From: Geobacter sp. | GTDB lineage: Bacteria; Desulfobacterota; Desulfuromonadia; Geobacterales; Geobacteraceae | NCBI GenBank assembly: GCA_003857395.1 | Contig: RPRC01000107.1 | Span: forward strand, 1-31,606 | DNA: 31,606 nucleotides | Reading direction: 5' to 3' | Part shown: positions 16,601 to 24,595 of the stretch, piece after piece | Position numbering within the stretch: position 1 is the first letter of the stretch | Layout of the letters: each line of letters begins with the position of its first letter | Translations under genes and position numbers: made by a program | Notes under the pieces: model-generated | What the model saw: the letters and a program-made list of their open reading frames with translations, nothing else | What the model was told of the DNA's origin: nothing | The model's database searches: none

Positions 16601-19600
16601 CGGCAAAAGAGAAGCTGCCATCCGGGACGGTTGTCGCCGTACAGGTGGGAATCACGCCACAGACATCGACTCCGGTTGCAGTTAGTCCGGAAAGAATCAC
16701 CGCCACACCGGAGATTCCGCTCTCGGTTGCCAAGTCATACCCGCCATTGTTATTCACATCATGATAAACCAGGCCCGAGATAGTGCCGCCCAGTTCACCA
16801 AAGTTGTAATTGTCTCCATATGTCGTGCCGAGCACGATCCCTGAAAGCACATCGTTGCCGGCCGTGCCGCCGAGAGAGCCCGCCGAGTCCGCACCATCAG
16901 CGTAATTGGTCAGTGGCGCATTCGTCTGTGGTTGTTCGGTAAGGGTATAGCCCGTTACGTCACTGGCGGGAATACCGGTGAAGTTATAGGCCCCCGTGGA
17001 ATCAGTGACTGCTGTACAGGGGCTCGGAAAAATGGCAGTACAGACATTCACGCCGCCGGCGGTTAACCCTGACAGGGAGATCGAAACTCCCGGGATTCCC
17101 GGCTCAGCGCTGTCCCTGCTGCCGCTGCCATTCAGATCAACGTAGACATAGCCGGAAAGGCCCTGGCCGTTCCCGCCGAAGTTGTAGCCGCTGGCAGTAT
17201 CTGCGGAAACGAGCGGGATCGCGGATATGGAGACGACGGTAACACCCACCCCTTCTCCGGTCCCCCCCTTGTTCCCGGCCTGTGCCCCGGTATGGGTGAA
17301 TCCGTCTGGCGGAGTTTCGCGGACGAGGTAGGTGCCGGGACGCAGGCCGGTAAAGCTGTATGCGCCGTTGGCAGCGGTGGTTGCGGAAAGATCAACGGCA
17401 GTGCCAAGATCGTCGGTGCCGGTCAGTGAAAGTGATACCCCGGTGACACCGGCGGTTTCCCCGGCGTCCCTGATGGCGTTGCTGTTCGGATCGATAAAGA
17501 CGAAGCCGGCCAGGCTGGCCAGATGAATCTCGCCGAAATTGTTACCGGGAGAACTGCCGTTCAGACCGAGCACGATATTCTGGATGATATTACTGGTGGC
17601 AGCGCCGCTGACCGTGCCGGGGCTTGATCCGGCACCGCTGGCCGTTCCGGCGGTGGTTTTACCGGCATCCCACCCGGAGGGCTGGGTTTCGGTGACGGTG
17701 TAGGTGCCGGGACGCATTCCGGTAAAGCTGTAGGTGCCGTTGGCGGCGGTGGTTGTCGTGCGGTTCACTGCCTGGCCGCGGTCATCGGTGCCGGTGAGAG
17801 TCAGGGTGACGCCGCCGATGCCGGTATCGGAACCATCGAACAACCCATTGCTGGCGATGTCATGGTAAACCCTGCCGCTGACGTCCGCATCGGGTACCTC
17901 TCCGAACAGATAGGTTACGCCGTCCTTGTTTTCACCAAGGGCGATGGCGGAAATGACGTCATTGACCGCCGTGTTGCCGACGGAACTGCCGTCGATGGTG
18001 CCGGCTGTCTCGCGGCCGTCAACGAAGCCGGCAAGGGAAACGGCCCCTTCGGTCAGGGTATAGGTGCCTTCCGGCAGCCCGGAAAAGCTGAAATTGCCGC
18101 TGGCATTGGTTGTCGTGTTGCGGGTGATCGCGGTGGAGTCAAAGGCCGTTCCGTTCAAGGCAATGGTAATGCCGGCGATGCCGGTTTCTCCGGTGGACTG
18201 GCTGCCGCTATCGTCAAGATCCCGATAAACGGTTCCGGCAATACTGGAATCCAGAATGGTTGCCGTGCCTGAAATGCTGTTGTTTGCCGCGTCTATATCC
18301 CGCGAGCTGGTGGCAATGGAGGTGCTGTTGGTGGTCGTGCCGCCTGTCGGGTAGGTCGTGACCCGGACCGGAACCGTGATGGTCCCGGTGGCGCCGCTGC
18401 TGACGGTGCCCAGGTCGCAGGTGAAGGAAGTTTGTCCCGCCGTTCCCGTGCAGGTGGTGCTGGAGAAAGTGCCGCCGGTAACCGTGACCGAAGGTGTGTC
18501 CGTCAATTCCATACCGGCCGGCAAGGTGTCGCTCAAGACCACGTTATCCGCTTCTGCCAGCCCGGCTCCGGACGCGTTCAATAGGGAGATAGTCCAGTCA
18601 AAGGGTCTGCGGAGTCCCACCGGATTGGGTAAAGCGGTTTTGCTGGTCACCTGCAGATCAACCTTGGTACGGACGGTAGTGTTCTCCGTTACCGCGTTAT
18701 TCCCCGGCAGGATATCAGGGTACGATGCCCGGGTCTCGGCGGAACTGACCGCGGCGCTATTAGTGTCCACCCCTTTGGAAGTCCCGGTCATGACCACGCT
18801 GATGGTTCGGCTCTGTCCGGTCGAGATGTCGCCCACATCGCAGGTCAGCACATTGCTCACCGGAGTCGTGCAGCTTCCGCTGGAAGGCGTGGCGCTGACA
18901 AAAGATAGTTTTGTCGACGGCAGGGTATCCACCACCTGCACCGCTGTGGCGTACGATGGACCGTTGTTAGTTACGGTAATGATGTAGGTGACGTTGTCCC
19001 CGACTGCAACAGGGTCCGGGCTGTCGGTCTTGTTTATCAGCAGGTCGTGACCGGGATTGGTAACCTGGGTTGTCGTCGAGCCGCTGTTGTTGGTCGCATC
19101 GTTTTCCGTCGTGCTGGTGGAAACAGAGGACAGGGCCGTAATGGTCGCAGGAAATGCCGCGGTAACCGCAAGGGTCGGCCGGACAATGACGCTGACTGTT
19201 CGCTGCCCACCAAGCAGGGTTATGATTCCCAGGTCACAGGTAACCGTCTGGTTGCTGCTCGTGGTGACAACACCGGCGCCGGGGGTTACCGAGCAACTGC
19301 CTGTCGAAGGAGAAGCCGAGACGAAAGCGACTCCTTCGGGCAGGGTAATGCTGATGGTGCCATTGGCAGCGTCGCTGGGGCCCTGGTTGATGATGGTCCC
19401 CACATAGGTGAGATTGGTGCCCACAGCAAGCGGGTCAGGGGTATCGGTAATGGTGGTGCGAACGTCGGCAATGGGAGTTACACTGCTGGTGACAGATCCG
19501 GTATTATCCGAGATATTCGCATCAACCACATCACCGGAAACCGCGTAGGCACTGTTGATGCGATTTCCGCTCCCTCTCGGCCTGACGCGGACGGTTACCA

Positions 19601-21605
19601 CCGGGCAGTCGCTCCCTTGACTACAGCCGGGAATGGAGCTGAAAGTGCACGTCAATCTCCGACTGCTGTTGTTTACATAACTGTCACTGCAGCTGCCGCC
19701 AACAGCACTATTGTTGGTCACCACCGCATCGATGAAACCGGCACCAGTGGCGCCCTTGTTGCCGTTGATCAGACTGGTGATGGTATCGGTCAGTGAAACA
19801 GTCGTAGCCGTAACCGTTAAACTGTTGACAATCTCGATGGCATAGGTAAGTTCTTCGCCGGCATTGACCGGGTCTGGCGCAGCGGTTTTGATAACGCGCA
19901 GGTCGGTAGCAGTATCCTGGGAGGTTACCGCCGAATTTGCACAATCATTGGTGTCATTGGCGTCCAACGGAATACCGCTGCCCGCTGCGCAGGCCTGGTT
20001 GGTGAGAAGTCCGGTGGCCGTTGGCGTGACGTTGATATCGACAGCAGGAGTGGTGGCGGCGGAATTCAGGTTGGCGGTCAGCGTGCGCGTGCAGGTAATT
20101 GAAGCCGGGCCGACAAGGGGAGTGGTCAGATCAGTACAGCTCCAGCCATTGGTAACAGCGTAGCTGGTGGCGGTTATTCCCACCGGCAGGGTGTCCACCA
20201 TGGTAAGCGTACCGCCGGTGGTGGCTGCCGCCGGGCCAAGATTCGTCACTGACAAGCGATAGCGGAAAGGCACCCCCTGTTGCACCAGCGCTGGTGACAA
20301 TGCAGAATTATTGGCACGAAGTGACGACTTGTTCATCCGCAGGTCGGAATTGGGAGCAAGGATATTGCTGGTTACGGAACCGCTGTTGTTAGCGGGGTTC
20401 GGATCGGAGGTCGAACTGGAAACAGTAGCCGAGTTGACTACCCCACTGCCAACGGTCGTTGCCGTAACCGGAATAGTGATTGTCGGCAGGGTCTGACTGC
20501 CGGCACCGATACCGGTCGCACGGGAGCAGGTTACCGTCTGGCTCGCGACAGAACATGACCAGCCAGAGCCGGTCGGCGTACCGATGGCAAAATTGTCCGG
20601 GATACTGTCGGTCACCGACACGTTGGCGGGATCATCTCCCGTCGTGGTAATCGTAAGGAGATAGTTAAAACTGTTTCCCTGAATAATCGGGTTGGCAACA
20701 CTCTGGTTTTTGGTCAGGGCCAGGTCACAGCCTGCTGTCACGCTTGTGTCGACAGTCACGGTATTATCGCCGGTGTCAGGATCTTGGGGCGCACCGGCGC
20801 TGGTGATGGTAACACTGGCCGCATTGGTAAGAGTACTGCCGGATGCAGCGGTAACGGTACCTGTTAGGGGACCGATATCGACAATTCCGCCGGCTGCCAC
20901 TGAAGCGGAAATGTCACAGGTTACAACCTGACCTGCCTGTGAACAACCGCTTGGCAGGGATCCGCTCCGCACGAACCCAGGGGGCAGATTATCGGTAACA
21001 CGGACATTGGTAGCGCTGTCCGGACCGGCGTTGGTTACCCTCAGACTGTAGCTCAAGGAAGCACCAGACTGGACAGATGGGGACGGTGTAGCGGTTTTGA
21101 CCAGCGACAGGTTTACACCGGCATTGACCGTCGTGACTTCGCTCTGGCTGTTATTGGATGTATTAGGATCAAAAAAACCGCCGGTTGTACTGGTAACGGA
21201 AGCCTGGTTGGTGATAAGACCGGAGATCGCAGTGCGGAGACGAACGGCGACCGTCGCAAATGTCTGGGGTGCCAGTGTGCCAAGAGTACAGGTAACCTGC
21301 CCCGCAGAAGGAGCAGAACAACTTCCCTGACTGGGTGTAGCGCTCAAAAAGGTGACGCCGGCAGGAAGGGTGTCCGTGAGCTGAATATTGCTTATGGCGT
21401 TATCATCGCCGTCGTTGGTCACACGCAAGGTATAGGTGACAACACCTCCAGCCGTTACGGGGTCCGGGCTGTCAGCCTGGTTAAGAACCAGATCGTATTC
21501 AGCCGCGCGAGCAGGTACAGTAAAAAGGAAGAGAATACAAAGCAACCCAAGAACGAATGCAGCGGGACGAAATCTCACTGCAGCGATGACACCTGAAATA
21601 CCCAT
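13629..21605 (-). CDS. Giant exported DUF11 / SdrD-B-like repeat protein
   Basis: A 2658-residue protein with an N-terminal signal peptide (hydrophobic FVLGLLCILFLFTVPARA). Residues about 35-1115 hold eight DUF11 repeats of about 130 residues, each with a DPVxxGxxxTYTxxVTNxGP-type start and a DxxxxNN end. From about 1117 to 2330 come ten SdrD-B/Cna-B/CarboxypepD-like units with a 110-125-residue period, most starting SGxVYxDxNxxGxxD, an EF-hand-like calcium loop. A DUF11-like module (about 2331-2460), a last SdrD-B unit (VFDDKDANGYQDEGE) and a cryptic OmpA-like tail (about 2566-2658) complete it. There is no LPXTG and no autotransporter barrel. The start at 21605 has GGAGG upstream. Such chains are long extracellular or periplasmic stalks. 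The coupled downstream barrel protein is probably its partner. Adhesion or surface display is an inference. Confidence 0.85.
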   Translation of the reverse strand: MGISGVIAAVRFRPAAFVLGLLCILFLFTVPARAAEYDLVLNQADSPDPVTAGGVVTYTLRVTNDGDDNAISNIQLTDTLPAGVTFLSATPSQGSCSAPSAGQVTCTLGTLAPQTFATVAVRLRTAISGLITNQASVTSTTGGFFDPNTSNNSQSEVTTVNAGVNLSLVKTATPSPSVQSGASLSYSLRVTNAGPDSATNVRVTDNLPPGFVRSGSLPSGCSQAGQVVTCDISASVAAGGIVDIGPLTGTVTAASGSTLTNAASVTITSAGAPQDPDTGDNTVTVDTSVTAGCDLALTKNQSVANPIIQGNSFNYLLTITTTGDDPANVSVTDSIPDNFAIGTPTGSGWSCSVASQTVTCSRATGIGAGSQTLPTITIPVTATTVGSGVVNSATVSSSTSDPNPANNSGSVTSNILAPNSDLRMNKSSLRANNSALSPALVQQGVPFRYRLSVTNLGPAAATTGGTLTMVDTLPVGITATSYAVTNGWSCTDLTTPLVGPASITCTRTLTANLNSAATTPAVDINVTPTATGLLTNQACAAGSGIPLDANDTNDCANSAVTSQDTATDLRVIKTAAPDPVNAGEELTYAIEIVNSLTVTATTVSLTDTITSLINGNKGATGAGFIDAVVTNNSAVGGSCSDSYVNNSSRRLTCTFSSIPGCSQGSDCPVVTVRVRPRGSGNRINSAYAVSGDVVDANISDNTGSVTSSVTPIADVRTTITDTPDPLAVGTNLTYVGTIINQGPSDAANGTISITLPEGVAFVSASPSTGSCSVTPGAGVVTTSSNQTVTCDLGIITLLGGQRTVSVIVRPTLAVTAAFPATITALSSVSTSTTENDATNNSGSTTTQVTNPGHDLLINKTDSPDPVAVGDNVTYIITVTNNGPSYATAVQVVDTLPSTKLSFVSATPSSGSCTTPVSNVLTCDVGDISTGQSRTISVVMTGTSKGVDTNSAAVSSAETRASYPDILPGNNAVTENTTVRTKVDLQVTSKTALPNPVGLRRPFDWTISLLNASGAGLAEADNVVLSDTLPAGMELTDTPSVTVTGGTFSSTTCTGTAGQTSFTCDLGTVSSGATGTITVPVRVTTYPTGGTTTNSTSIATSSRDIDAANNSISGTATILDSSIAGTVYRDLDDSGSQSTGETGIAGITIALNGTAFDSTAITRNTTTNASGNFSFSGLPEGTYTLTEGAVSLAGFVDGRETAGTIDGSSVGNTAVNDVISAIALGENKDGVTYLFGEVPDADVSGRVYHDIASNGLFDGSDTGIGGVTLTLTGTDDRGQAVNRTTTTAANGTYSFTGMRPGTYTVTETQPSGWDAGKTTAGTASGAGSSPGTVSGAATSNIIQNIVLGLNGSSPGNNFGEIHLASLAGFVFIDPNSNAIRDAGETAGVTGVSLSLTGTDDLGTAVDLSATTAANGAYSFTGLRPGTYLVRETPPDGFTHTGAQAGNKGGTGEGVGVTVVSISAIPLVSADTASGYNFGGNGQGLSGYVYVDLNGSGSRDSAEPGIPGVSISLSGLTAGGVNVCTAIFPSPCTAVTDSTGAYNFTGIPASDVTGYTLTEQPQTNAPLTNYADGADSAGSLGGTAGNDVLSGIVLGTTYGDNYNFGELGGTISGLVYHDVNNNGGYDLATESGISGVAVILSGLTATGVDVCGVIPTCTATTVPDGSFSFAGVPAGNYTLTETQPVDFADGTNNVGTAGGTAGTNSFSSIALTPGGTAQSYRFGEKTGSLSGFVYIDANNDGIFDVGETALSGVTLTLSGITASNNDVCTTMASCTTETAADGSYSFTGLRNANASGYTIVETQPAGYQDGRDTAGTPGGVTTTNDRIGAIPLNNGQDGTGHNFGELQSARISGRVYNDANSSGSYQAGEEMAGVTLTLTGTDDLGNPVNVVVTTVANGTYQFENLRPGTYAVTETQPAGIGNGPTVVGSVGGSAGVNTVSAIVLVSGSAAAGYDFIEIASSLSGFVYLDANGNGLMDDGASGISGVTVTLLGTDVDGQPVNRSTTTAPDGSYRFDGLTNGTYTLVETQPLLYQDGREAAGSPAGTVDNSLFSNDQAQNVISTITLPVGTSGAGYLFGERTGLPGSFSGTVWFNSEILDQIRQPGEPYLEGWRVDAVQGGVVLGTATTDANGSWLIGGLPAATGYELKFYSPGNNALYGTPVSQDSGYSVTTPDYSARTIANMTLLSGANIVQQNLPIDPSGVVYDAITRAAVAGATVAISGPAGFDPALHLVGGTGNQSQVTNDTGFYQFLLLPNAPSGEYTLTINPPAGYVPGTSTIIPPGAGPYTPSGSGVDPIQAQAAPPTGSQPTTYYMSFTISGASPNVINNHIPVDPVLGGAIIVTKRSPLVNVSRGDLVPYTIEATNTLSARLLNVDLEDLMPPGFKFRTGSATLNGVKSAPLVVGRTLRWTNLTFAPSEKKTIKLLLVVGSGVSDGDYTNVAWAMNNIVASRISNVGQATVRIIPDPTFDCTDIIGKVFDDKDANGYQDEGEAGIADVRVATARGWLVTTDAEGRFHVACAAIPREDRGSNFIMKLDERTLPSGFRVTTENPRIVRATRGKMVKLNFGATIHRIVRVEVGDAAFQGDKLLLLPQWQKRFDDLPQQLREKPSVVRIAYRLEGGDRKRAEQRLETLADNLRQSWKELKCCYPLGVETEIVEVSR
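15000..18258 (-). repeat. Tandem coding repeats (SdrD-B/Cna-B-like units)
   Basis: Within the giant gene, about ten units with a period near 350-375 nt follow one another. Some neighbours are alike at DNA level. The stretch near 17333 and the stretch near 17703 share CCGGTAAAGCTGTA followed by GCCGTTGGC and GCGGTGGTTG with few changes. This indicates fairly recent duplication and makes copy number prone to change by recombination. Confidence 0.65.
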
Positions 21606-21780
21606 ACAAACGGCCTCCGTTATCGATCATACATTGACGTCAATAGCAAAACAGCTGTCTATTTCTAATTAAAGGAAAATTGACAATTTTTACCATGGAT
21701 TTAATTAAAATAGCAAATTTTTACTGCATATTTAATATATTTTTATACACAAACAAATATATTCACTTGGTAGCAAAACT
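21606..21780 (-). promoter_or_regulatory. AT-rich upstream region of the giant operon with a 12-bp palindrome
   Basis: This region, especially 21660-21780, is strongly AT-rich compared with its surroundings, as in an UP-element or silencer target. A perfect 12-bp palindrome ATTGACGTCAAT lies at 21633-21644, about 28 bases before the start codon, where a bound protein could block the ribosome or polymerase. No single clear -35/-10 pair stands out. Several weak candidates exist (e.g. TTGTCA with AAATAG), so none is called. Confidence 0.4.
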
Positions 21781-22025
21781 ACCTGCAAGGTACCTTGGTA
21801 AACAGGGTGCATACGGACTGTAAAAAGTGGTGAAGTACGTATTTAGAAATGATTTCTTCTAAAAAGCGTGGCAGGTGAGTAACAACTTTGCGGAAGAGAA
21901 TGATAAAGACCAGGACGTTAGCGAGTGAAAACGGTGTTTCCCTACTTTCCAGACTACGTGAAACTAGCTGTGACAGACTTATGGGTTTAACGGAATTTGA
22001 CAGGGAGGGGAATTTCGGCAGGTCG
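21779..22025. other. Non-coding or decayed sequence next to the glycerol kinase fragment
   Basis: Frames on both strands (21779-22132 minus, 21888-22340 plus) are open, but neither protein resembles a known family and neither has a ribosome-binding site. A 12-bp palindrome, CAAGGTACCTTG, lies at 21786-21797. The sequence begins where similarity of the glycerol kinase fragment ends, so it may be inserted DNA or the junction of a deletion. Its origin is not recognised. Confidence 0.35.
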
Positions 22026-22145
22026 TTAGTTTTTGCAAGTAGCCGTAGTACTACTACCATGAGCCATGCACACGTTGCCTTCGTAGTCAAAAACCAGGGC
22101 CCGGGAACTTGTGATTCCCTGATCAAGTGCAAGGATGAACCCCAT
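22026..22145 (-). pseudogene. glpK: Glycerol kinase N-terminal fragment
   Basis: The ATG at 22145 is preceded by AAAGGAAA at proper spacing, so this was a real gene start. It encodes [20 protein letters not shown], which is the N-terminus of glycerol kinase with its phosphate-binding DQGTTSSRA motif (one Thr is now Ile). Similarity fades after about residue 28, and a TAA follows at codon 40. Intact glycerol kinases have about 500 residues, so over 90 per cent is gone. It lies 26 bases after the CLC gene stop on the same strand. Confidence 0.75.
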
Positions 22146-22171
22146 CTCGTTTCCTTTCCGTCATCCTTACA

Positions 22172-23530
22172 TCATTTGGGATCATCTTTATGGCGAACTC
22201 GATCCATTATGTTGACTACGACTCCGAGCAGAGATTTTTCACGTGTAACAAACTCTGTGCGCCCGACCTCTCCGATTGGCATCCCGATAGTTATTTTATG
22301 GGAAGCGCTTTTCCGAATTCCCAGCAACTGGCTTGGATAGACGCTCCGGTACCCAACAATCAGATAACTTACCATGCAGGCAAGAGCGGCATGGGGGGCA
22401 ATACCGGGACCAAAAAGCTCGATTGCCATAACAGATGCGGCAATGGGGGTATTCGCGGCACCCGCCAGAAGCGCTGTCATTCCGAGAGCCGAAAATATTG
22501 CCAGATTCGGTTCGTGAAAGATTTGACCAAATAGATTGCCCGCAGCAACACCTATATAGAATATCGGGGTTACAATTCCGCCACTGCCTCCGCAACCCAG
22601 TGTGATTGAAGTGGCAATACTTTTCCAGAAGACCGCACCTATCGGAATAACATTGCCCGTGAGCCCCGCATCAATGGAATCAAGCCCCAAGCCCAGATAA
22701 CTGGGAGAAAGAAACTTTCCGATCACGATCAGCAGGGTTCCTCCGAAGAGTGCCTTCAGGGTGTAATGCCATGGCAGCCAATTAAAAGCCTTGTGACTGA
22801 ACTTCATGGTCTCTATAAGAAAAAGTGCTATCAAGCCGCACCACATGCCAAGGAGAATTATTTCCAGGAATTTGCCCCCCGAAAACATGGGGGTCACAAA
22901 AGCCGCATACTGCTGATACTGCACTCCCATTAGGGTCGCAACATGGAACCCGATGATGCCTGCCACAAAAGAAGGGAAAAGCACTTCATACATCATGCTA
23001 CCCAGCACCAGCACTTCAAGCCCGAACAGCGCCCCGGCGACCGGGGTTCCGAATACAGTGGCAAACCCTGCGCTTATTCCGCAGATGACAAGCTTTTTCC
23101 GATCAACATTATCCAACCGCAACAGACCACCGAATGCCGAAGCGAGTCCCGCTCCGATCTGGGCGCATGGGCCCTCTTTCCCCGCAGAGCCTCCACAGGC
23201 AAGCGTAATAACCGTCGCAACGAGCTTGACCGGCACAACCTTTAAGGGAATCCTGCCCATGTGCTTATGGACAGACTCGATTACCTTTTCAGTTCCATGG
23301 CCCGCGGCATCGGGAGCCAGCCACTTGACCAGGAAGGCGCTTACAAGGATTGCCAACGGCAACACAAAATAATAATTGGGGATTTTTACCAATTGTTCCG
23401 ATGTCCATGCCAGGGAGTGGAGAAAACACGCTGTTGCCAGGCCTGCCAAAGCGCCGACAATGGTAGCGTAGATTGTCCATTTGATTACACTTGCAAAGAG
23501 AGTTACTTCCTCGTAGAATTTCTGTTTCAT
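22172..23530 (-). CDS. CLC family chloride channel/transporter
   Basis: A 452-residue multi-helix inner-membrane protein of the CLC family, without the C-terminal CBS domains some members have. The GKEGP motif with the external gating glutamate (Glu122, counted from the alternative GTG start at 23539) is present. At the first anion motif it has GHGTE instead of GSGIP. At the internal proton site the alignment of LFGLEVL with E. coli ClcA LFIIEEM puts Val where Glu203 should be, as in CLC channels rather than H+/Cl- antiporters. It may therefore conduct anions without proton coupling, which is an inference from one residue. The ATG at 23530 is preferred over the GTG because GTGGA precedes it and nothing precedes the GTG. 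The gene has its own leader after an upstream terminator. Confidence 0.88.
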   Translation of the reverse strand: MKQKFYEEVTLFASVIKWTIYATIVGALAGLATACFLHSLAWTSEQLVKIPNYYFVLPLAILVSAFLVKWLAPDAAGHGTEKVIESVHKHMGRIPLKVVPVKLVATVITLACGGSAGKEGPCAQIGAGLASAFGGLLRLDNVDRKKLVICGISAGFATVFGTPVAGALFGLEVLVLGSMMYEVLFPSFVAGIIGFHVATLMGVQYQQYAAFVTPMFSGGKFLEIILLGMWCGLIALFLIETMKFSHKAFNWLPWHYTLKALFGGTLLIVIGKFLSPSYLGLGLDSIDAGLTGNVIPIGAVFWKSIATSITLGCGGSGGIVTPIFYIGVAAGNLFGQIFHEPNLAIFSALGMTALLAGAANTPIAASVMAIELFGPGIAPHAALACMVSYLIVGYRSVYPSQLLGIRKSASHKITIGMPIGEVGRTEFVTREKSLLGVVVNIMDRVRHKDDPK

Positions 23531-23604
23531 TTTTTCCACATTGTCAAAAAGTTAAAATACTGATAAATATCAGATAATTATCGTTTACTGTGTATCAGTA
23601 AACA

Positions 23605-23643
23605 GCCAAAAATAAAACTGGGAAGGGGACTTCCCTTCCCAGT
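23605..23643 (-). terminator. Intrinsic terminator between the DUF1269 gene and the CLC gene
   Basis: A perfect 11-bp stem, ACTGGGAAGGG / CCCTTCCCAGT (23617-23627 and 23633-23643), with a five-base loop is followed on the minus strand by TTTTATTTTT. It ends transcripts of the DUF1269 gene, whose stop is 170 bases upstream. A second small hairpin, GTTTACTG-N5-CAGTAAAC, lies just beyond it (23583-23603). Confidence 0.8.
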
Positions 23644-23812
23644 CAGTACTTACTCGTTTAAGCCGGTATCATTCACTGAAACACTTACTCATCTCTAACT
23701 TAGTGTAGTACTGCAAAATGAAAGTCATTATTTGTGTACAACTTTATATTGTCAACAACTTTTTAGCACTTAAGTACTCCCAAAACCGCAACGTATTCAA
23801 TATCCACAGCTA

Positions 23813-24355
23813 TCACTGATTACCGGCATCCAGATCAGAACATTCTCTTTTCAGACAAACACTTTCTTGGAGAATTCTTTTCAGTTCTTCTTCATTTTTC
23901 GGAGAGAGAGAGGTCCGCAGCAACGTCCCGCTGAATTTACCCAACTCTTTGACCACCTGATCCGAAAGCCCCTTGGAAACAAGGACGAAGATGGCTGAAC
24001 TGTCTGGTTTCAGTGTTTCCGCTATATTTTTGATAAAATCTTCCTTGATGCCGATTTTCTCCACCAGTTTGATGATCTTGCCGACAGCCGCGCCAACTAC
24101 TCCCCCAACCAGGGTGCCCATGAGCGGATTGAGACAGACCGCACCGATCAACAACCCGCAGCCACTGCCCACGGCAGCATCGGCCATAACCAATGAACTG
24201 GTGTGCTTTATGGCAATTGTCCCGTCACTTTTACGCATTGCCACGGCCGCCTCATCAAGATCGACCAGATGCACCTGTTCCAACTTCAAGAGGTCGAGAA
24301 GAACCTGATCAGCGGTATACTGACCATCGAATCCGGCAACAATTAAATCTCTCAT
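23813..24355 (-). CDS. DUF1269 membrane-associated protein
   Basis: A 180-residue protein of the DUF1269 family. It has an N-terminal alpha/beta part (MRDLIVAGFDGQYTADQVLL), a central Gly/Ala-rich hydrophobic hairpin about residues 58-95 (ADAAVGSGCGLLIGAV, LVGGVVGAAVGKI) and a C-terminal part with FVLVSKGLSDQVVKELGKF. The family's function is unknown; the central segment suggests insertion into or association with the membrane. The ATG at 24355 has GGGAGGT at ideal spacing. Upstream, an 8-bp inverted repeat AATAGGAT/ATCCTATT (24402-24432) could be an operator. It is a single-gene unit ended by the terminator at 23605-23643. Confidence 0.8.
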   Translation of the reverse strand: MRDLIVAGFDGQYTADQVLLDLLKLEQVHLVDLDEAAVAMRKSDGTIAIKHTSSLVMADAAVGSGCGLLIGAVCLNPLMGTLVGGVVGAAVGKIIKLVEKIGIKEDFIKNIAETLKPDSSAIFVLVSKGLSDQVVKELGKFSGTLLRTSLSPKNEEELKRILQESVCLKRECSDLDAGNQ

Positions 24356-24595
24356 TGTGTACCTCCCCTTATGTCGTTACTTGAATCCGGCAAGTTCTCG
24401 AAATAGGATTTTTGATCTACCTCTATCCTATTAGAGATTTATCGCATTGCAAGCATGTCAGCAATCACCAAAATATTACCCCCGGTTTCACATCTCAGGA
24501 ATTTATCCTTGCGAAGCCGAAGCAGCCAGAACCTCATTAATAGAACTGCCCTATGCAATCGCCAATAAGCGGGAACCACAAAGAACTTCGAGGCG

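Noticed and set aside
15000..18258. CRISPR-like periodic repeats
   Set aside because: The period is about 360 bp, the units are protein coding in one frame and diverged, and there are no short identical repeats with spacers.
14628..20163. Several 100-267-codon plus-strand frames opposite the giant gene
   Set aside because: Their Gly/Arg/Thr-rich content mirrors the repeat codons of the minus-strand gene, with no start signals or families.
23540..23616. Fluoride riboswitch in the CLC gene leader
   Set aside because: The leader has only short AT-rich hairpins and lacks the conserved fluoride-aptamer core.
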